This document shows, one piece after another, positions 36,413-44,639 of a stretch of 64,000 nucleotides of DNA. The notes beneath the pieces are model-generated. The model was not told the origin of the DNA. It saw only the letters and a list, made by a program, of their open reading frames with translations, and did no database searches. Each line of letters opens with the position of its first letter. Within the stretch, counting starts at the first letter, position 1. This DNA is from Lentzea albidocapillata subsp. violacea (GTDB lineage: Bacteria; Actinomycetota; Actinomycetes; Mycobacteriales; Pseudonocardiaceae). The stretch spans positions 124,001 to 188,000 of the forward strand of contig NZ_FNET01000009.1 in the NCBI RefSeq assembly GCF_900100275.1, read 5' to 3'. The position numbers were made by a program, and so were the translations under genes.

Positions 36413-37467
36413 TAGGGCAATCGGTCATCTCGTTTCGGAGGCGCAGACGATTCCCTGACGACGAGCCGCGGCCGGAAGACACGGGTGTAGTTGTCGGTGC
36501 TCTGCCTGCGGCGATCCGGGTCCAGACGCAGCACGAGCTCGTCGATCGCGGCCGCCGCCATCTCCTCGATCGGCTGCGCGAGCGTGGTCAAAGCGGGCGA
36601 CGAATAGGCAGCCAATGGAATGTCGTCGAACCCGACGACCGACAGCTCCCCGGGTACCGAAATCCCTCTTTGGTGTGCCTCCCGCATGACGCCGAGCGCC
36701 ATGTGGTCGGAGGAGCAGATCACCGCCGTCGGGCTCACCGTGTCGAGCAGTCGCGCCACGGCCTGACCGCCGCCCTCCGCGCTGAACGACGCGTGTGAGA
36801 CGTACTCCGAACCCGCCGGCAGGTGGTCCTCCTCGAGCGCCGCGGCCCAGCCGGCGCGCTTGAGCCGGGACGGCAGCGAACGCGCGGGGCCCGAGACGAA
36901 CCCGATCCGCCGGTGCCCGAGCTCGATCAGGTGCCTGGTCGCCATGTAGCCCGCGAGCTGCTCGTCGACCGTCACGTCGGGCACGTCCAGCGCGGGCGTG
37001 GCGCCGTTCAGGAACACCATGTGGACGCCGTCCGCCAGCAGCTTCGCGTAGTAGCTCGGCCGCGGCGCCTGGCCGAGCGGCACCTCGACGTTGGTGATCT
37101 CCGGTGACACGAACACCATGCCCTCGACCCCGCGGGCCAGGAGCATCCGGACGTACTCCTCCTCGCCCATCGGGGCGCCGCTGCGGGTGTTGCACAGCAG
37201 CGACGAGTAGCCCAGGCGCGCGGCCCGCGTCTCCAGCGCCTCGGCGAACGCGGGGAAGACCGGGTTCGAGAGCTCCGGCACGAGGAGGCCGATCACGCCG
37301 GTGCGTTGCAACGCACCGAGGCCGCGCGGGGTGTACGGCATCTCCGCGAGGACCGACAGCACCCGCTGCCGGGTCTCCTCGTTCACACCGGCGCGCCTGT
37401 TGAGAACACGGCTCACGGTCGAGATGGACACCCCGGCTGCCCTCGCGATCTCGGACAGTCCGGACAC
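36412..37467 (-). CDS. LacI-family transcriptional regulator, divergent from sugar ABC operon
   Basis: The 351-aa protein has the N-terminal helix-turn-helix GLSEIARAAGVSISTVSRVL (residues 3-22), the hinge helix, and a sugar-binding effector domain ending VFRPRLVVRESS. GTG 37467 has a GGGAGG site 5 nt upstream. It is divergent from the carbohydrate ABC operon, so it is the most likely local repressor. A TTGCAA dyad at 37523-37541 between them is a candidate operator. Confidence 0.92.
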   Translation of the reverse strand: MSGLSEIARAAGVSISTVSRVLNRRAGVNEETRQRVLSVLAEMPYTPRGLGALQRTGVIGLLVPELSNPVFPAFAEALETRAARLGYSSLLCNTRSGAPMGEEEYVRMLLARGVEGMVFVSPEITNVEVPLGQAPRPSYYAKLLADGVHMVFLNGATPALDVPDVTVDEQLAGYMATRHLIELGHRRIGFVSGPARSLPSRLKRAGWAAALEEDHLPAGSEYVSHASFSAEGGGQAVARLLDTVSPTAVICSSDHMALGVMREAHQRGISVPGELSVVGFDDIPLAAYSSPALTTLAQPIEEMAAAAIDELVLRLDPDRRRQSTDNYTRVFRPRLVVRESSAPPKRDDRLP

Positions 37468-37522
37468 GTTGCCTCCCAGCTCAGATCAGGTTCGGCGCAA
37501 GCCTGCCGTGTTAGGAAAAATT

Positions 37523-37541
37523 TTGCAACGCGCGTTTGCAA
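37523..37541. promoter_or_regulatory. TTGCAA dyad, candidate LacI operator
   Basis: TTGCAACGCGCGTTTGCAA is a near-perfect 19-nt palindrome between the divergent LacI and sugar-binding-protein genes. TCGCAA and TTGCAA half-sites recur at 37621-37636, closer to the transporter. LacI-family operators are often of this type. Confidence 0.5.
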
Positions 37542-37689
37542 GACGGAGCCGTTACGGCTTGGTTACGGTCCATGTCTTGACCTGACCATGGTTCTGGTAG
37601 TGAAATCGCCCGCAACATCTTCGCAAAACCTTGCAAGACCCTCGTCTCACTCGGAGATGAGGCCCCAGCTGGAGGGAACGGCAGCAACG

Positions 37690-38949
37690 ATGCGACGGAC
37701 AACCCTCGTGACCGCCATGGCGACGGGTGTCGCCCTCGTGCTCACCGCCTGCGGAAGCGGTGGATCGAGCAGCAACAGCGGATCCGACTCGGGCGAGGTG
37801 ACCTTCTGGGACACCAGTGGTCCCAACGAGAGCCCGGTCTTCAAGAAGATCGCGGAAGGCTGTGCCACCAAGGACGGCTACAAGGTCAAGGTCGAGACGC
37901 AGGCCTTCGACGGCGCGCTCAACAACTACAAGACCGCGGCCCAGGGTGGCCAGGGCCCCGACGTCTTCCGCTCCGAGGTCGCGTGGGTGCCGCAGCTCGC
38001 GAAGCTGAGCTACGTCGCCGACCTGTCCGACACCGACCTCGCGAAGGACACCTCCGACTTCCTGGAGGCCCCGCTGGGCTCCACGAAGTACGAGGGCAAG
38101 ACCTACGCGGTGCCGCAGGTGACCGACTCGCTCGCGTTGCTCTACAACAAGAAGAAGCTCGCCGACGCCGGTGTCGAGCCGCCGAAGACGTGGGACGAGC
38201 TCAAGGCCGCCGCCCCCAAGCTGGGTGGCGAGAAGGCGTTCTTCCTCAACAACGACGCGTACTACGCGCTGCCGTTCATCTACGGCGAGGGCGGCGACCT
38301 GGTCGACGCGTCCGCCAAGAAGATCGTCGTGAACTCCGCGCAGAACGTGAAGGCGCTGGAGACCGCGAAGGGCCTGCTCGACGCCAAGGCCGCCACCACG
38401 GCGCTCGACGCGACGAACTCCTACTCGAACATGCAGGCCGCGTTCTCCAGCGGTGAGGCCGCCATGGTCATCAACGGTCCGTGGGCCGTCGCCGACTACC
38501 TCAAGGGCGCCGCGTTCACCGACGCCTCGAACCTCGGCATCGCCGCGGTCCCCGGCCCGACCGCGGGCAAGGGCAGCGCGCCGGTCGGTGGCCACGACTA
38601 CGTGATCCGCCAGGGCACCAAGGCGAAGCAGTCGTCCATCAAGTTCATCCAGTGCATGGCTTCGGTCGAGTCGCAGGCGACCATCGCCAAGGAACTGGGC
38701 CTGCTGCCGACCCGCAAGTCGGCCTACCAGAACCCCGACGTCAAGGCCAACGCCGTCGTCGCCGCGTTCGAGCCGGTCACCAAGGTCGCGCACGAGCGTC
38801 CGTGGATCCCGGAGGGCGGCGAGCTGTTCGACCCGCTGAAGATCGGCTACGCGGACTTCCTGGCCGGCAAGAAGGACGCCAAGACCGCCCTTGACGACGT
38901 CGCGAAGGCGTACCAGGAGAAGGTCGTCACCGAGTACTCGATCGGCTGA
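37690..38949 (+). CDS. Carbohydrate ABC transporter substrate-binding lipoprotein
   Basis: The 419-aa protein has a lipoprotein signal with lipobox LTAC (Cys near residue 19). A Gly/Ser linker leads to an extracellular solute-binding family 1 fold (VTFWDTSGPNESP, GPDVFRSEVAWVPQ, AAMVINGPWAVADY). This is the maltose/trehalose-type sugar binder of a CUT1 importer, but the sugar cannot be read from sequence. GGAGGG lies 12 nt before ATG 37690. An in-frame ATG at 37660 is upstream of that site and rejected. Two permease genes follow. Confidence 0.92.
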   Translation: MRRTTLVTAMATGVALVLTACGSGGSSSNSGSDSGEVTFWDTSGPNESPVFKKIAEGCATKDGYKVKVETQAFDGALNNYKTAAQGGQGPDVFRSEVAWVPQLAKLSYVADLSDTDLAKDTSDFLEAPLGSTKYEGKTYAVPQVTDSLALLYNKKKLADAGVEPPKTWDELKAAAPKLGGEKAFFLNNDAYYALPFIYGEGGDLVDASAKKIVVNSAQNVKALETAKGLLDAKAATTALDATNSYSNMQAAFSSGEAAMVINGPWAVADYLKGAAFTDASNLGIAAVPGPTAGKGSAPVGGHDYVIRQGTKAKQSSIKFIQCMASVESQATIAKELGLLPTRKSAYQNPDVKANAVVAAFEPVTKVAHERPWIPEGGELFDPLKIGYADFLAGKKDAKTALDDVAKAYQEKVVTEYSIG

Positions 38950-39006
38950 TCGTGTTGAACGGCCGGGGCCTCACCGCCCCGGCCGTTCGCCGGAAGGAGA
39001 GTCCCG

Positions 39007-39924
39007 GTGCGTCGGTTCCTGGACAGGTACTGGTACGCGTACGCGATGGTGCTGCCGGTCGTGGTGGTCATCGCGGTGTTGGTGCTCTACCCGCTCGCAC
39101 AGGGCGTGTTCTTCACCTTCACGAACATCAACGAAGGCAACATCGCCAACCCGATCCTCGATCGGCCGGCCACCTACGACGTGGTGGGCTTCAAGAACTA
39201 CCTCAACGTGCTGTCCGGCGGCGAGTCGTACGGCGCGTTCTGGAGCACGCTGGTCCGCACGCTGATCTGGACCTTCTCCTGCGTGTTCCTGCACTACACC
39301 GTCGGTCTCGGCCTGGCGCTGCTGCTGAACCGGCAGGTGCGCGGCCGCGCGCTCTACCGCGTGCTGCTGATCCTGCCGTGGGCCGTGCCCGCGTTCATCA
39401 GCGCGTTCGCGTGGAAGTACATGTTCAACGCGCAGTACGGGATCATCAACCAGCTGCTGCGCTCGGTCGGCCTGCCCGACCCGGTGTGGCTCGGCCAGTC
39501 GGACTGGGCGCTGGTGTCGGTGATCATCGTCAACGTCTGGCTGGGCGTTCCGTTCATGATGGTGGCGCTTCTCGGCGGCCTGCAGTCGATTCCGGGCGAC
39601 CTCTACGAAGCGGCCGAAATGGACGGTGCCACGCCGTGGCAGCGGTTCCGGCACGTCACGTTGCCCGGCCTGCGTTCGGTGTCGTCGACGGTGGTGCTGC
39701 TGGGCATCATCTGGACGTTCAACATGTTCCCGGTGATCTACCTGATCGCCGGACCGAACCCGAACGCCCGGATCCTGGTCACCTACGCGTTCGAGCGGTT
39801 CTTCTCCGGCGCGTCCCGCGACTACGCCATCGCGTCGACCTACGGCGTGCTGATCCTTTCGGTGTTGTTGGTGTTCGCCGCGATCTACCGGCGAGCGCTG
39901 CGCAAGCAGGGCGAGGTGTGGTGA
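39007..39924 (+). CDS. Carbohydrate ABC transporter permease (MalF type)
   Basis: The 305-aa protein has six transmembrane helices and the EAA loop segment YEAAEMDGATPWQRFRHVTL, which contacts the ATPase. LLINLPW-like features of MalF are seen as LILPWAVPAFISAF. GTG 39007 follows AAGGAGAG. The stop overlaps the next ATG by one base, so both permeases are made together. Confidence 0.94.
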   Translation: MRRFLDRYWYAYAMVLPVVVVIAVLVLYPLAQGVFFTFTNINEGNIANPILDRPATYDVVGFKNYLNVLSGGESYGAFWSTLVRTLIWTFSCVFLHYTVGLGLALLLNRQVRGRALYRVLLILPWAVPAFISAFAWKYMFNAQYGIINQLLRSVGLPDPVWLGQSDWALVSVIIVNVWLGVPFMMVALLGGLQSIPGDLYEAAEMDGATPWQRFRHVTLPGLRSVSSTVVLLGIIWTFNMFPVIYLIAGPNPNARILVTYAFERFFSGASRDYAIASTYGVLILSVLLVFAAIYRRALRKQGEVW

Positions 39925-40820
39925 TGACGCTCGACGCATCGTCGCTGAAGGTCGTTCAGGCCGGCGGCAACCGGCTGCGCAGGACCGACCGGTCCAAGGG
40001 CGCCTCCGTCGCCCTGCACGCCACCCTGATCGTCGCGTCGATCATCGCGGTGTTCCCGGTCTTCTGGGTGTTCGTCACCTCGCTGAAGCCGGACGCCCGC
40101 GCGGTCGAGCCGACGCCGAAGCTGTTCAACGAGTCCTCTTTGGACAACTACACCCGTGTGCTGTCGGGCGAGAAGGGCGACTTCCTCGCCTGGTTCGGCA
40201 ACTCCGTGGTGATCGCCCTGATGACCACGGTGATCGGCGTCTTCATCTCGGCCACCGCCGGGTACGCGGCCTCGCGGTTCCGGTTCCCCGGCAAGCGCGG
40301 CCTGATGATGTCGTTCCTGCTGGTGCAGATGTTCCCGTTCGCGGTGCTGATCGTGCCGCTGTACAACATCCTCATCGCCTTGGGGCTCAACGGAACCTCG
40401 TTCGGCCTGGTGCTCGTCTACTGCACGACCGCCGTGCCGTTCTGCACGTACATGCTCAAGGGCTACTTCGACACGGTGCCGTCGGACATCGACGAGGCCG
40501 GCCGGGTGGACGGCCTGTCGCCGTTCGGCGTGTTCTGGCGGCTGATCATGCCGCTGGCCAAGCCGGGTCTCGCCGTCACGTCGTTCTACGCGTTCCTGAC
40601 GGCGTGGGGCGAGGTGGCGTTCGCGTCGGCGTTCCTGTCCGCGGCGGACGAGTCGAAGACGCTGGCCGTGGGGTTGCAGGTGTTCGTGCAGCAGAACAGG
40701 ACGGAGTGGGGGCACCTCGCCGCCGCGTCCATTCTGGTCGCGATTCCCGCGATCGTCGTGTTCTACCTGGTGCAGCGGTTCCTGGTGCAGGGCCTCGCGT
40801 CCGGCGCCGTGAAGGGCTGA
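39924..40820 (+). CDS. Carbohydrate ABC transporter permease (MalG type)
   Basis: The 298-aa protein has six transmembrane helices and the EAA segment IDEAGRVDGLSPFGVFWRLI. It forms the heterodimeric channel with the preceding product. No ATPase gene directly follows in the operon. The MsiK-like ATPase downstream has its own operator-rich promoter and probably serves this and other importers. Confidence 0.94.
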   Translation: MTLDASSLKVVQAGGNRLRRTDRSKGASVALHATLIVASIIAVFPVFWVFVTSLKPDARAVEPTPKLFNESSLDNYTRVLSGEKGDFLAWFGNSVVIALMTTVIGVFISATAGYAASRFRFPGKRGLMMSFLLVQMFPFAVLIVPLYNILIALGLNGTSFGLVLVYCTTAVPFCTYMLKGYFDTVPSDIDEAGRVDGLSPFGVFWRLIMPLAKPGLAVTSFYAFLTAWGEVAFASAFLSAADESKTLAVGLQVFVQQNRTEWGHLAAASILVAIPAIVVFYLVQRFLVQGLASGAVKG

Positions 40821-40824
40821 GAGG

Positions 40825-40890
40825 ACGTAAGCGCTTACGTTGTCCCGCCGCGAAACGTAAGCGCTTACGTCTGTTCCCGTAAGCGCTTGC
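40825..40890. promoter_or_regulatory. Three palindromic LacI/GalR-type operators upstream of the ATPase gene
   Basis: Two identical 16-bp perfect palindromes, ACGTAAGCGCTTACGT (40825-40840 and 40855-40870), lie 30 bp centre to centre. A third site, GTAAGCGCTTGC (40879-40890), lies 22 bp further on. All share the core AAGCGCTT. A TAACGT hexamer at 40897-40902 is a candidate -10. The operators would cover the -35 region and upstream DNA. Confidence 0.85.
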
Positions 40891-40934
40891 AATGCATAAC
40901 GTCGCGCCCAGACAAGCGGTGAAAGGTGCGTCAC

Positions 40935-42029
40935 ATGGCAGAGGTGTCCTACGTCAAGGCGTCGCGGATCTTCTCCGGCAACCCGCCGGTGCGGGCGGTC
41001 GACGAGCTCTCCCTCGAGGTGAGCGACGGCGAGTTCCTGGTGCTGGTCGGTCCGTCCGGTTCCGGTAAGTCGACGGCGCTGCGCATGCTCGCGGGTCTGG
41101 AGGACATCGACGAGGGCGCCATCCACATCGGTGGCAAGGACGTGACGAACGTGCCGCCGAAGGGCCGGGACATCGCCATGGTGTTCCAGTCGTACGCGCT
41201 GTACCCGCACATGACCGTCGCGGAGAACATGGGCTTCGCGCTCAAGCTGCGCGGTGTGCCGAAGACCGAGATCAAGGCGAAGGTCGAAGAGGCCGCCAAG
41301 ATGCTCGACCTGCAGAAGTACCTGGAGCGCAAGCCGAAGGCGCTCTCCGGCGGTCAGCGTCAGCGTGTCGCCATGGGCCGCGCCATCGTGCGTGAGCCCT
41401 CCGTGTTCCTCATGGACGAGCCGCTGTCCAACCTGGACGCCAAGCTGCGTGTCGAGACGCGTGCGAACATCGCCGCCCTCCAGCAGCGCCTCGGCACCAC
41501 CACGATCTACGTCACGCACGACCAGGTCGAGGCCATGACGATGGGCCACCGGGTCGCGGTGCTCAAGGACGGCCTGCTGCAGCAGTGCGACACGCCTCGC
41601 GCGCTGTACGACCGCCCGGCCAACGCGTTCGTCGCGGGCTTCATCGGCTCGCCGGCCATGAACCTCAAGACCGTGCCGATCTCGGCCGAGGGCGCGAAGC
41701 TCGACGGCATCATCGTGCCGCTGACCCGTTCCGCGCTCGACGCCGCCGGTGGTCTGGACGAGGTCACCTTCGGCATCCGGCCCGAGGCGCTCGGCATCGT
41801 GCCGTCGGGCGAAGAGGGCATGGACATGACAGTCGAGCTGGTCGAGGAGCTCGGCGCCGACGCGCTCGTGCACGGTGCGGTGAAGATCGGCGACGCGTCG
41901 CAGCGCTTCGTCGTCCGCGTCGACGGTCGCACGCCGCCGACCCTGGGCCAGCACGTCAAGGTGGCCGTCCGCGACACCACCGAGATTCACCTGTTCCACC
42001 CCGAGTCGGGCGAGCGCCTGGAGGCGTGA
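40935..42029 (+). CDS. msiK: MsiK/UgpC-family sugar ABC transporter ATPase
   Basis: The 364-aa protein has the ATPase core with Walker A GPSGSGKST, Q-loop FQSYALYPHM, signature LSGGQRQRVAMGRAI, Walker B SVFLMDEPLSNLD and H-loop VTHDQ. A C-terminal regulatory OB domain (FGIRPEALGIVP) follows. This family energises several CUT1 sugar importers in actinomycetes. ATG 40935 is chosen over the GTG at 40926. Its own promoter carries three operators, implying control separate from the preceding permease operon. Confidence 0.93.
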   Translation: MAEVSYVKASRIFSGNPPVRAVDELSLEVSDGEFLVLVGPSGSGKSTALRMLAGLEDIDEGAIHIGGKDVTNVPPKGRDIAMVFQSYALYPHMTVAENMGFALKLRGVPKTEIKAKVEEAAKMLDLQKYLERKPKALSGGQRQRVAMGRAIVREPSVFLMDEPLSNLDAKLRVETRANIAALQQRLGTTTIYVTHDQVEAMTMGHRVAVLKDGLLQQCDTPRALYDRPANAFVAGFIGSPAMNLKTVPISAEGAKLDGIIVPLTRSALDAAGGLDEVTFGIRPEALGIVPSGEEGMDMTVELVEELGADALVHGAVKIGDASQRFVVRVDGRTPPTLGQHVKVAVRDTTEIHLFHPESGERLEA

Positions 42030-42038
42030 GTCACTTCG

Positions 42039-42071
42039 AAAAGCCCCCGGCGTGACCGTCGGGGGCTTTTT
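42039..42071 (+). terminator. Intrinsic terminator after msiK
   Basis: AAAAGCCCCC pairs with GGGGGCTTTT around a G/C-containing loop and ends in TTTTT. It lies 10 nt past the stop. Confidence 0.9.
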
Positions 42072-42089
42072 CGTGTCGTAAACTGAACT

Positions 42090-42107
42090 CGACAACGGTT
42101 TCCATTA
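42090..42107. promoter_or_regulatory. Candidate Zur box upstream of znuA
   Basis: On the minus strand the sequence reads TAATGGAAACCGTTGTC, close to actinobacterial Zur sites of the TAATGAAAACGATTTTC type. It lies 21 nt before the zinc-binding protein gene, where Zur with zinc would repress. Confidence 0.5.
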
Positions 42108-42127
42108 CCTGATCGAGGGACGGCGTG

Positions 42128-43039
42128 ATGACTCTCCGCAACGCTCTGGTCGGCGCTCTCGCCGTCGCAAGCCTGGCCGCCTGCGGCACGACGACGCCGT
42201 CCGCTGACAGCGGCAAGATCGAGGTCATCGCCTCGACGAACGTGTGGGGCAGCGTCATCAAGGCCGTCGGCGGCGACGAGGTCGACGTCAAGGCCCTGCT
42301 GGACGACCCGTCGGCCGACCCGCACTCGTACGAGAGCAAGCCCGCGGACGCGGCGCTGGTCAAGGACGCCAAGCTGGTCGTGTTCAACGGCGGCGGCTAC
42401 GACGACTTCTTCGCGAAGCTGATCACCAGCGACGCCACCAGGAAGATCGAGGCCTTCCCGCTGCGCGACAACCACGCGGAGCCGCAGACCGGGGCGCCCG
42501 ACGCCGACGGTCACGACCACGGCGTCAACGAGCACGTCTGGTACGACCTGCACACCGTGCAGGCGGTGGCCGAGGCCGCGGCGAACGAGCTCGGTGCCAT
42601 CGCGCCGGACAAGAAGACGACGTTCGAGAAGAACACGGCGGACTTCACCGCCAAGCTCGAGGAGCTCGAGAAGAAGATCGCCGGCGTCGGCCAGGGCAAG
42701 AAGGTCGCCGCCACCGAGCCCATCGCGCACTACCTGCTCGACGAGTCCGGCGCCGAGGACGTGACGCCCGAGGCGTTCAGCAAGGCCATCGAGGAGGAGT
42801 CGGACGTGCCGGCCGCCGCGCTCGCGGAGATGAACCAGCTGGTCGAGGGCAAGCAGATCAACGTGCTGGTGGAGAACACCCAGACCGAGAACCAGGTCAC
42901 GAAGAGCGTGGTCGAGAAGGCCAAGGCGGCGGGCGTGCCGGTCGTCGCGGTCACCGAGACGCTGCCCGAGGGTGTGACCGGCTACCTTGACTGGATGAGC
43001 AAGCAGGTCGACGAGCTTTCGCGGGCGCTCAAGGCATGA
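42128..43039 (+). CDS. znuA: Zinc/manganese ABC transporter substrate-binding lipoprotein
   Basis: The 303-aa cluster A-I metal binder has a lipobox LAAC, then IEVIASTNVWGSVIKAVGG, metal-ligand His in DPHSYE, a short His/Asp loop DADGHDHG, and EHVWYDLHTVQ with a second His. Zinc is favoured by the His loop and by the Zur-like box. Manganese cannot be excluded. ATG 42128 is preceded by GAGGGA; GTG 42125 is an alternative. The stop overlaps znuC. Confidence 0.88.
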   Translation: MTLRNALVGALAVASLAACGTTTPSADSGKIEVIASTNVWGSVIKAVGGDEVDVKALLDDPSADPHSYESKPADAALVKDAKLVVFNGGGYDDFFAKLITSDATRKIEAFPLRDNHAEPQTGAPDADGHDHGVNEHVWYDLHTVQAVAEAAANELGAIAPDKKTTFEKNTADFTAKLEELEKKIAGVGQGKKVAATEPIAHYLLDESGAEDVTPEAFSKAIEEESDVPAAALAEMNQLVEGKQINVLVENTQTENQVTKSVVEKAKAAGVPVVAVTETLPEGVTGYLDWMSKQVDELSRALKA

Positions 43040-43827
43040 GCGCGATCTCGCTGCGCGGGGCCCGGCTGTCCTACGGGGACAGAGTGCTGTGGGACGGGCT
43101 CGACCTCGACGTCGAACCCGGTGAGTTCCTCGCCGTCCTGGGGCCCAACGGCTCCGGCAAGACCAGCCTGATGCGGGTGCTGCTCGGCTTGCAGCCGTTG
43201 TCCGCGGGCACGGTCTCGATCGCCGGCGGCAACCAGGCCATCGGGTACATCCCGCAGCAGCGAGCGCTCGACCAGTCCATGACGTTGCGCGGCCGTGATC
43301 TCGTCGGGCTGGGCCTGGACGGCCACCGGTGGGGTTTCGGGCTGCGCGGCCGTCAGGACCGCAGGATCCGGGTCGACGCGGCCATCGAGGCCGTGGACGG
43401 TACGCGGTACGCGGACTCGCCCATCGGGGTGCTGTCCGGCGGTGAGCAGCAACGGTTGCGCGTCGCGCAGGCCCTGGTCGGCGACCCGACCGTGATGCTG
43501 TGCGACGAACCGTTGCTGTCGCTGGACCTTGCGAACCAGCGGGTCGTCACCGAACTGATCGACAAGCGGCGTCGTGAGTCCGACACCGCCGTCCTCTTTG
43601 TGACGCACGAACTGAATCCCGTGCTGCCGCTCGTCGATCGGGTCCTGTACCTGGTGGGCGGGCGGTTCCGCATCGGTACGCCGGAAGAGGTCATGAACTC
43701 CCGCACGTTGTCCGAGCTGTACCGGACGCCGGTCGAGGTCGTGCGGGTGCGCGACCAGATCCTGGTGGTCGGCGCCGGCGCCTGCGAGGAGCAGACGCAC
43801 CACCTGTCGGCGGAGGCCGCGTCGTGA
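43036..43827 (+). CDS. znuC: Metal ABC transporter ATPase
   Basis: The 263-aa ATPase has Walker A GPNGSGKTS, Q-loop YIPQQ, signature LSGGEQQRLRVAQ, Walker B VMLCDEPLLSLD and H-loop VTHEL. ATG 43036 overlaps the znuA stop (ATGA), and its own stop overlaps the permease GTG. The three genes form a compact zinc-uptake operon. Confidence 0.92.
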   Translation: MSAISLRGARLSYGDRVLWDGLDLDVEPGEFLAVLGPNGSGKTSLMRVLLGLQPLSAGTVSIAGGNQAIGYIPQQRALDQSMTLRGRDLVGLGLDGHRWGFGLRGRQDRRIRVDAAIEAVDGTRYADSPIGVLSGGEQQRLRVAQALVGDPTVMLCDEPLLSLDLANQRVVTELIDKRRRESDTAVLFVTHELNPVLPLVDRVLYLVGGRFRIGTPEEVMNSRTLSELYRTPVEVVRVRDQILVVGAGACEEQTHHLSAEAAS

Positions 43828-44639
43828 GCTTTCTCGACCTGCTCGAACTGGACTTCGTACAGACCGCGCTGATCGCGGCCGCCGTGCTGGGCCTGGTCGC
43901 CGGCGTGCTGGGGCCGCTCGTGGTGACCCGCAAGATGGCTTTCGCCGTGCACGGCACCAGCGAGCTCGCGTTCACCGGTGGCGCGGCGGCGTTGCTGCTC
44001 GGCATCGGCATCGGGTACGGCGCGCTGGCCGGGTCGATCATCGCCGCGGTGCTGCTCGGGGTGTTGTCGCGGCGCGAGAGCGACCGCGACTCGGTGATCG
44101 GCGCGATCCTCGCGTTCGGGCTCGGCATGGGCATTCTGATGCTGGCGCTCTACAAAGGGCGTGCGTCCAACAAGTTCGGTCTGCTGACCGGTCAGATCGT
44201 CGGGGTCGACTCGACGGACCTCAAGCTGCTGGTGATCTCGTCCATCGCCGTCCTGGTGGTGATGGCGTTCATCTACCGGCCGTTGTTCTTCGCGTCGGTG
44301 GACCCGGACGTGGCGGTGTCGCGCGGGATTCCGGTGCGAACGCTGTCGGTCGTGTTCGCGGTGCTGGTCGGTGTCGCGACCGCGCTGTCCGTTCAGGTCG
44401 TGGGCGCGTTGCTGGTGCTGGCGTTGATGATCACGCCGGCGGCCGCCGCGATGCGCCTCACCGCGTCGCCGTTGCGAGCCACGGTTCTTTCCGTCGTCTT
44501 CGCCGAGCTCGCGGCGGTGGGAGGAATCCTGCTGTCGCTCGTACCGGCGCTTCCCGTGAGCGCCCTCGTGACGGCCGTGAGCTTCGTGATCTACCTGGTC
44601 TGCCGGGCCGTGTCCTGGCGACGTTCACGCAGTGCGTGA
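43824..44639 (+). CDS. znuB: Metal ABC transporter permease
   Basis: The 271-aa protein has about eight transmembrane helices and the ABC-3 family features GPLVVTRKMAFAVHGTSELA and VSRGIPVRTLS. It completes the znuACB importer. GTG 43824 overlaps the ATPase stop. Its last 15 nt overlap the convergent diguanylate cyclase gene. Confidence 0.92.
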   Translation: MSFLDLLELDFVQTALIAAAVLGLVAGVLGPLVVTRKMAFAVHGTSELAFTGGAAALLLGIGIGYGALAGSIIAAVLLGVLSRRESDRDSVIGAILAFGLGMGILMLALYKGRASNKFGLLTGQIVGVDSTDLKLLVISSIAVLVVMAFIYRPLFFASVDPDVAVSRGIPVRTLSVVFAVLVGVATALSVQVVGALLVLALMITPAAAAMRLTASPLRATVLSVVFAELAAVGGILLSLVPALPVSALVTAVSFVIYLVCRAVSWRRSRSA

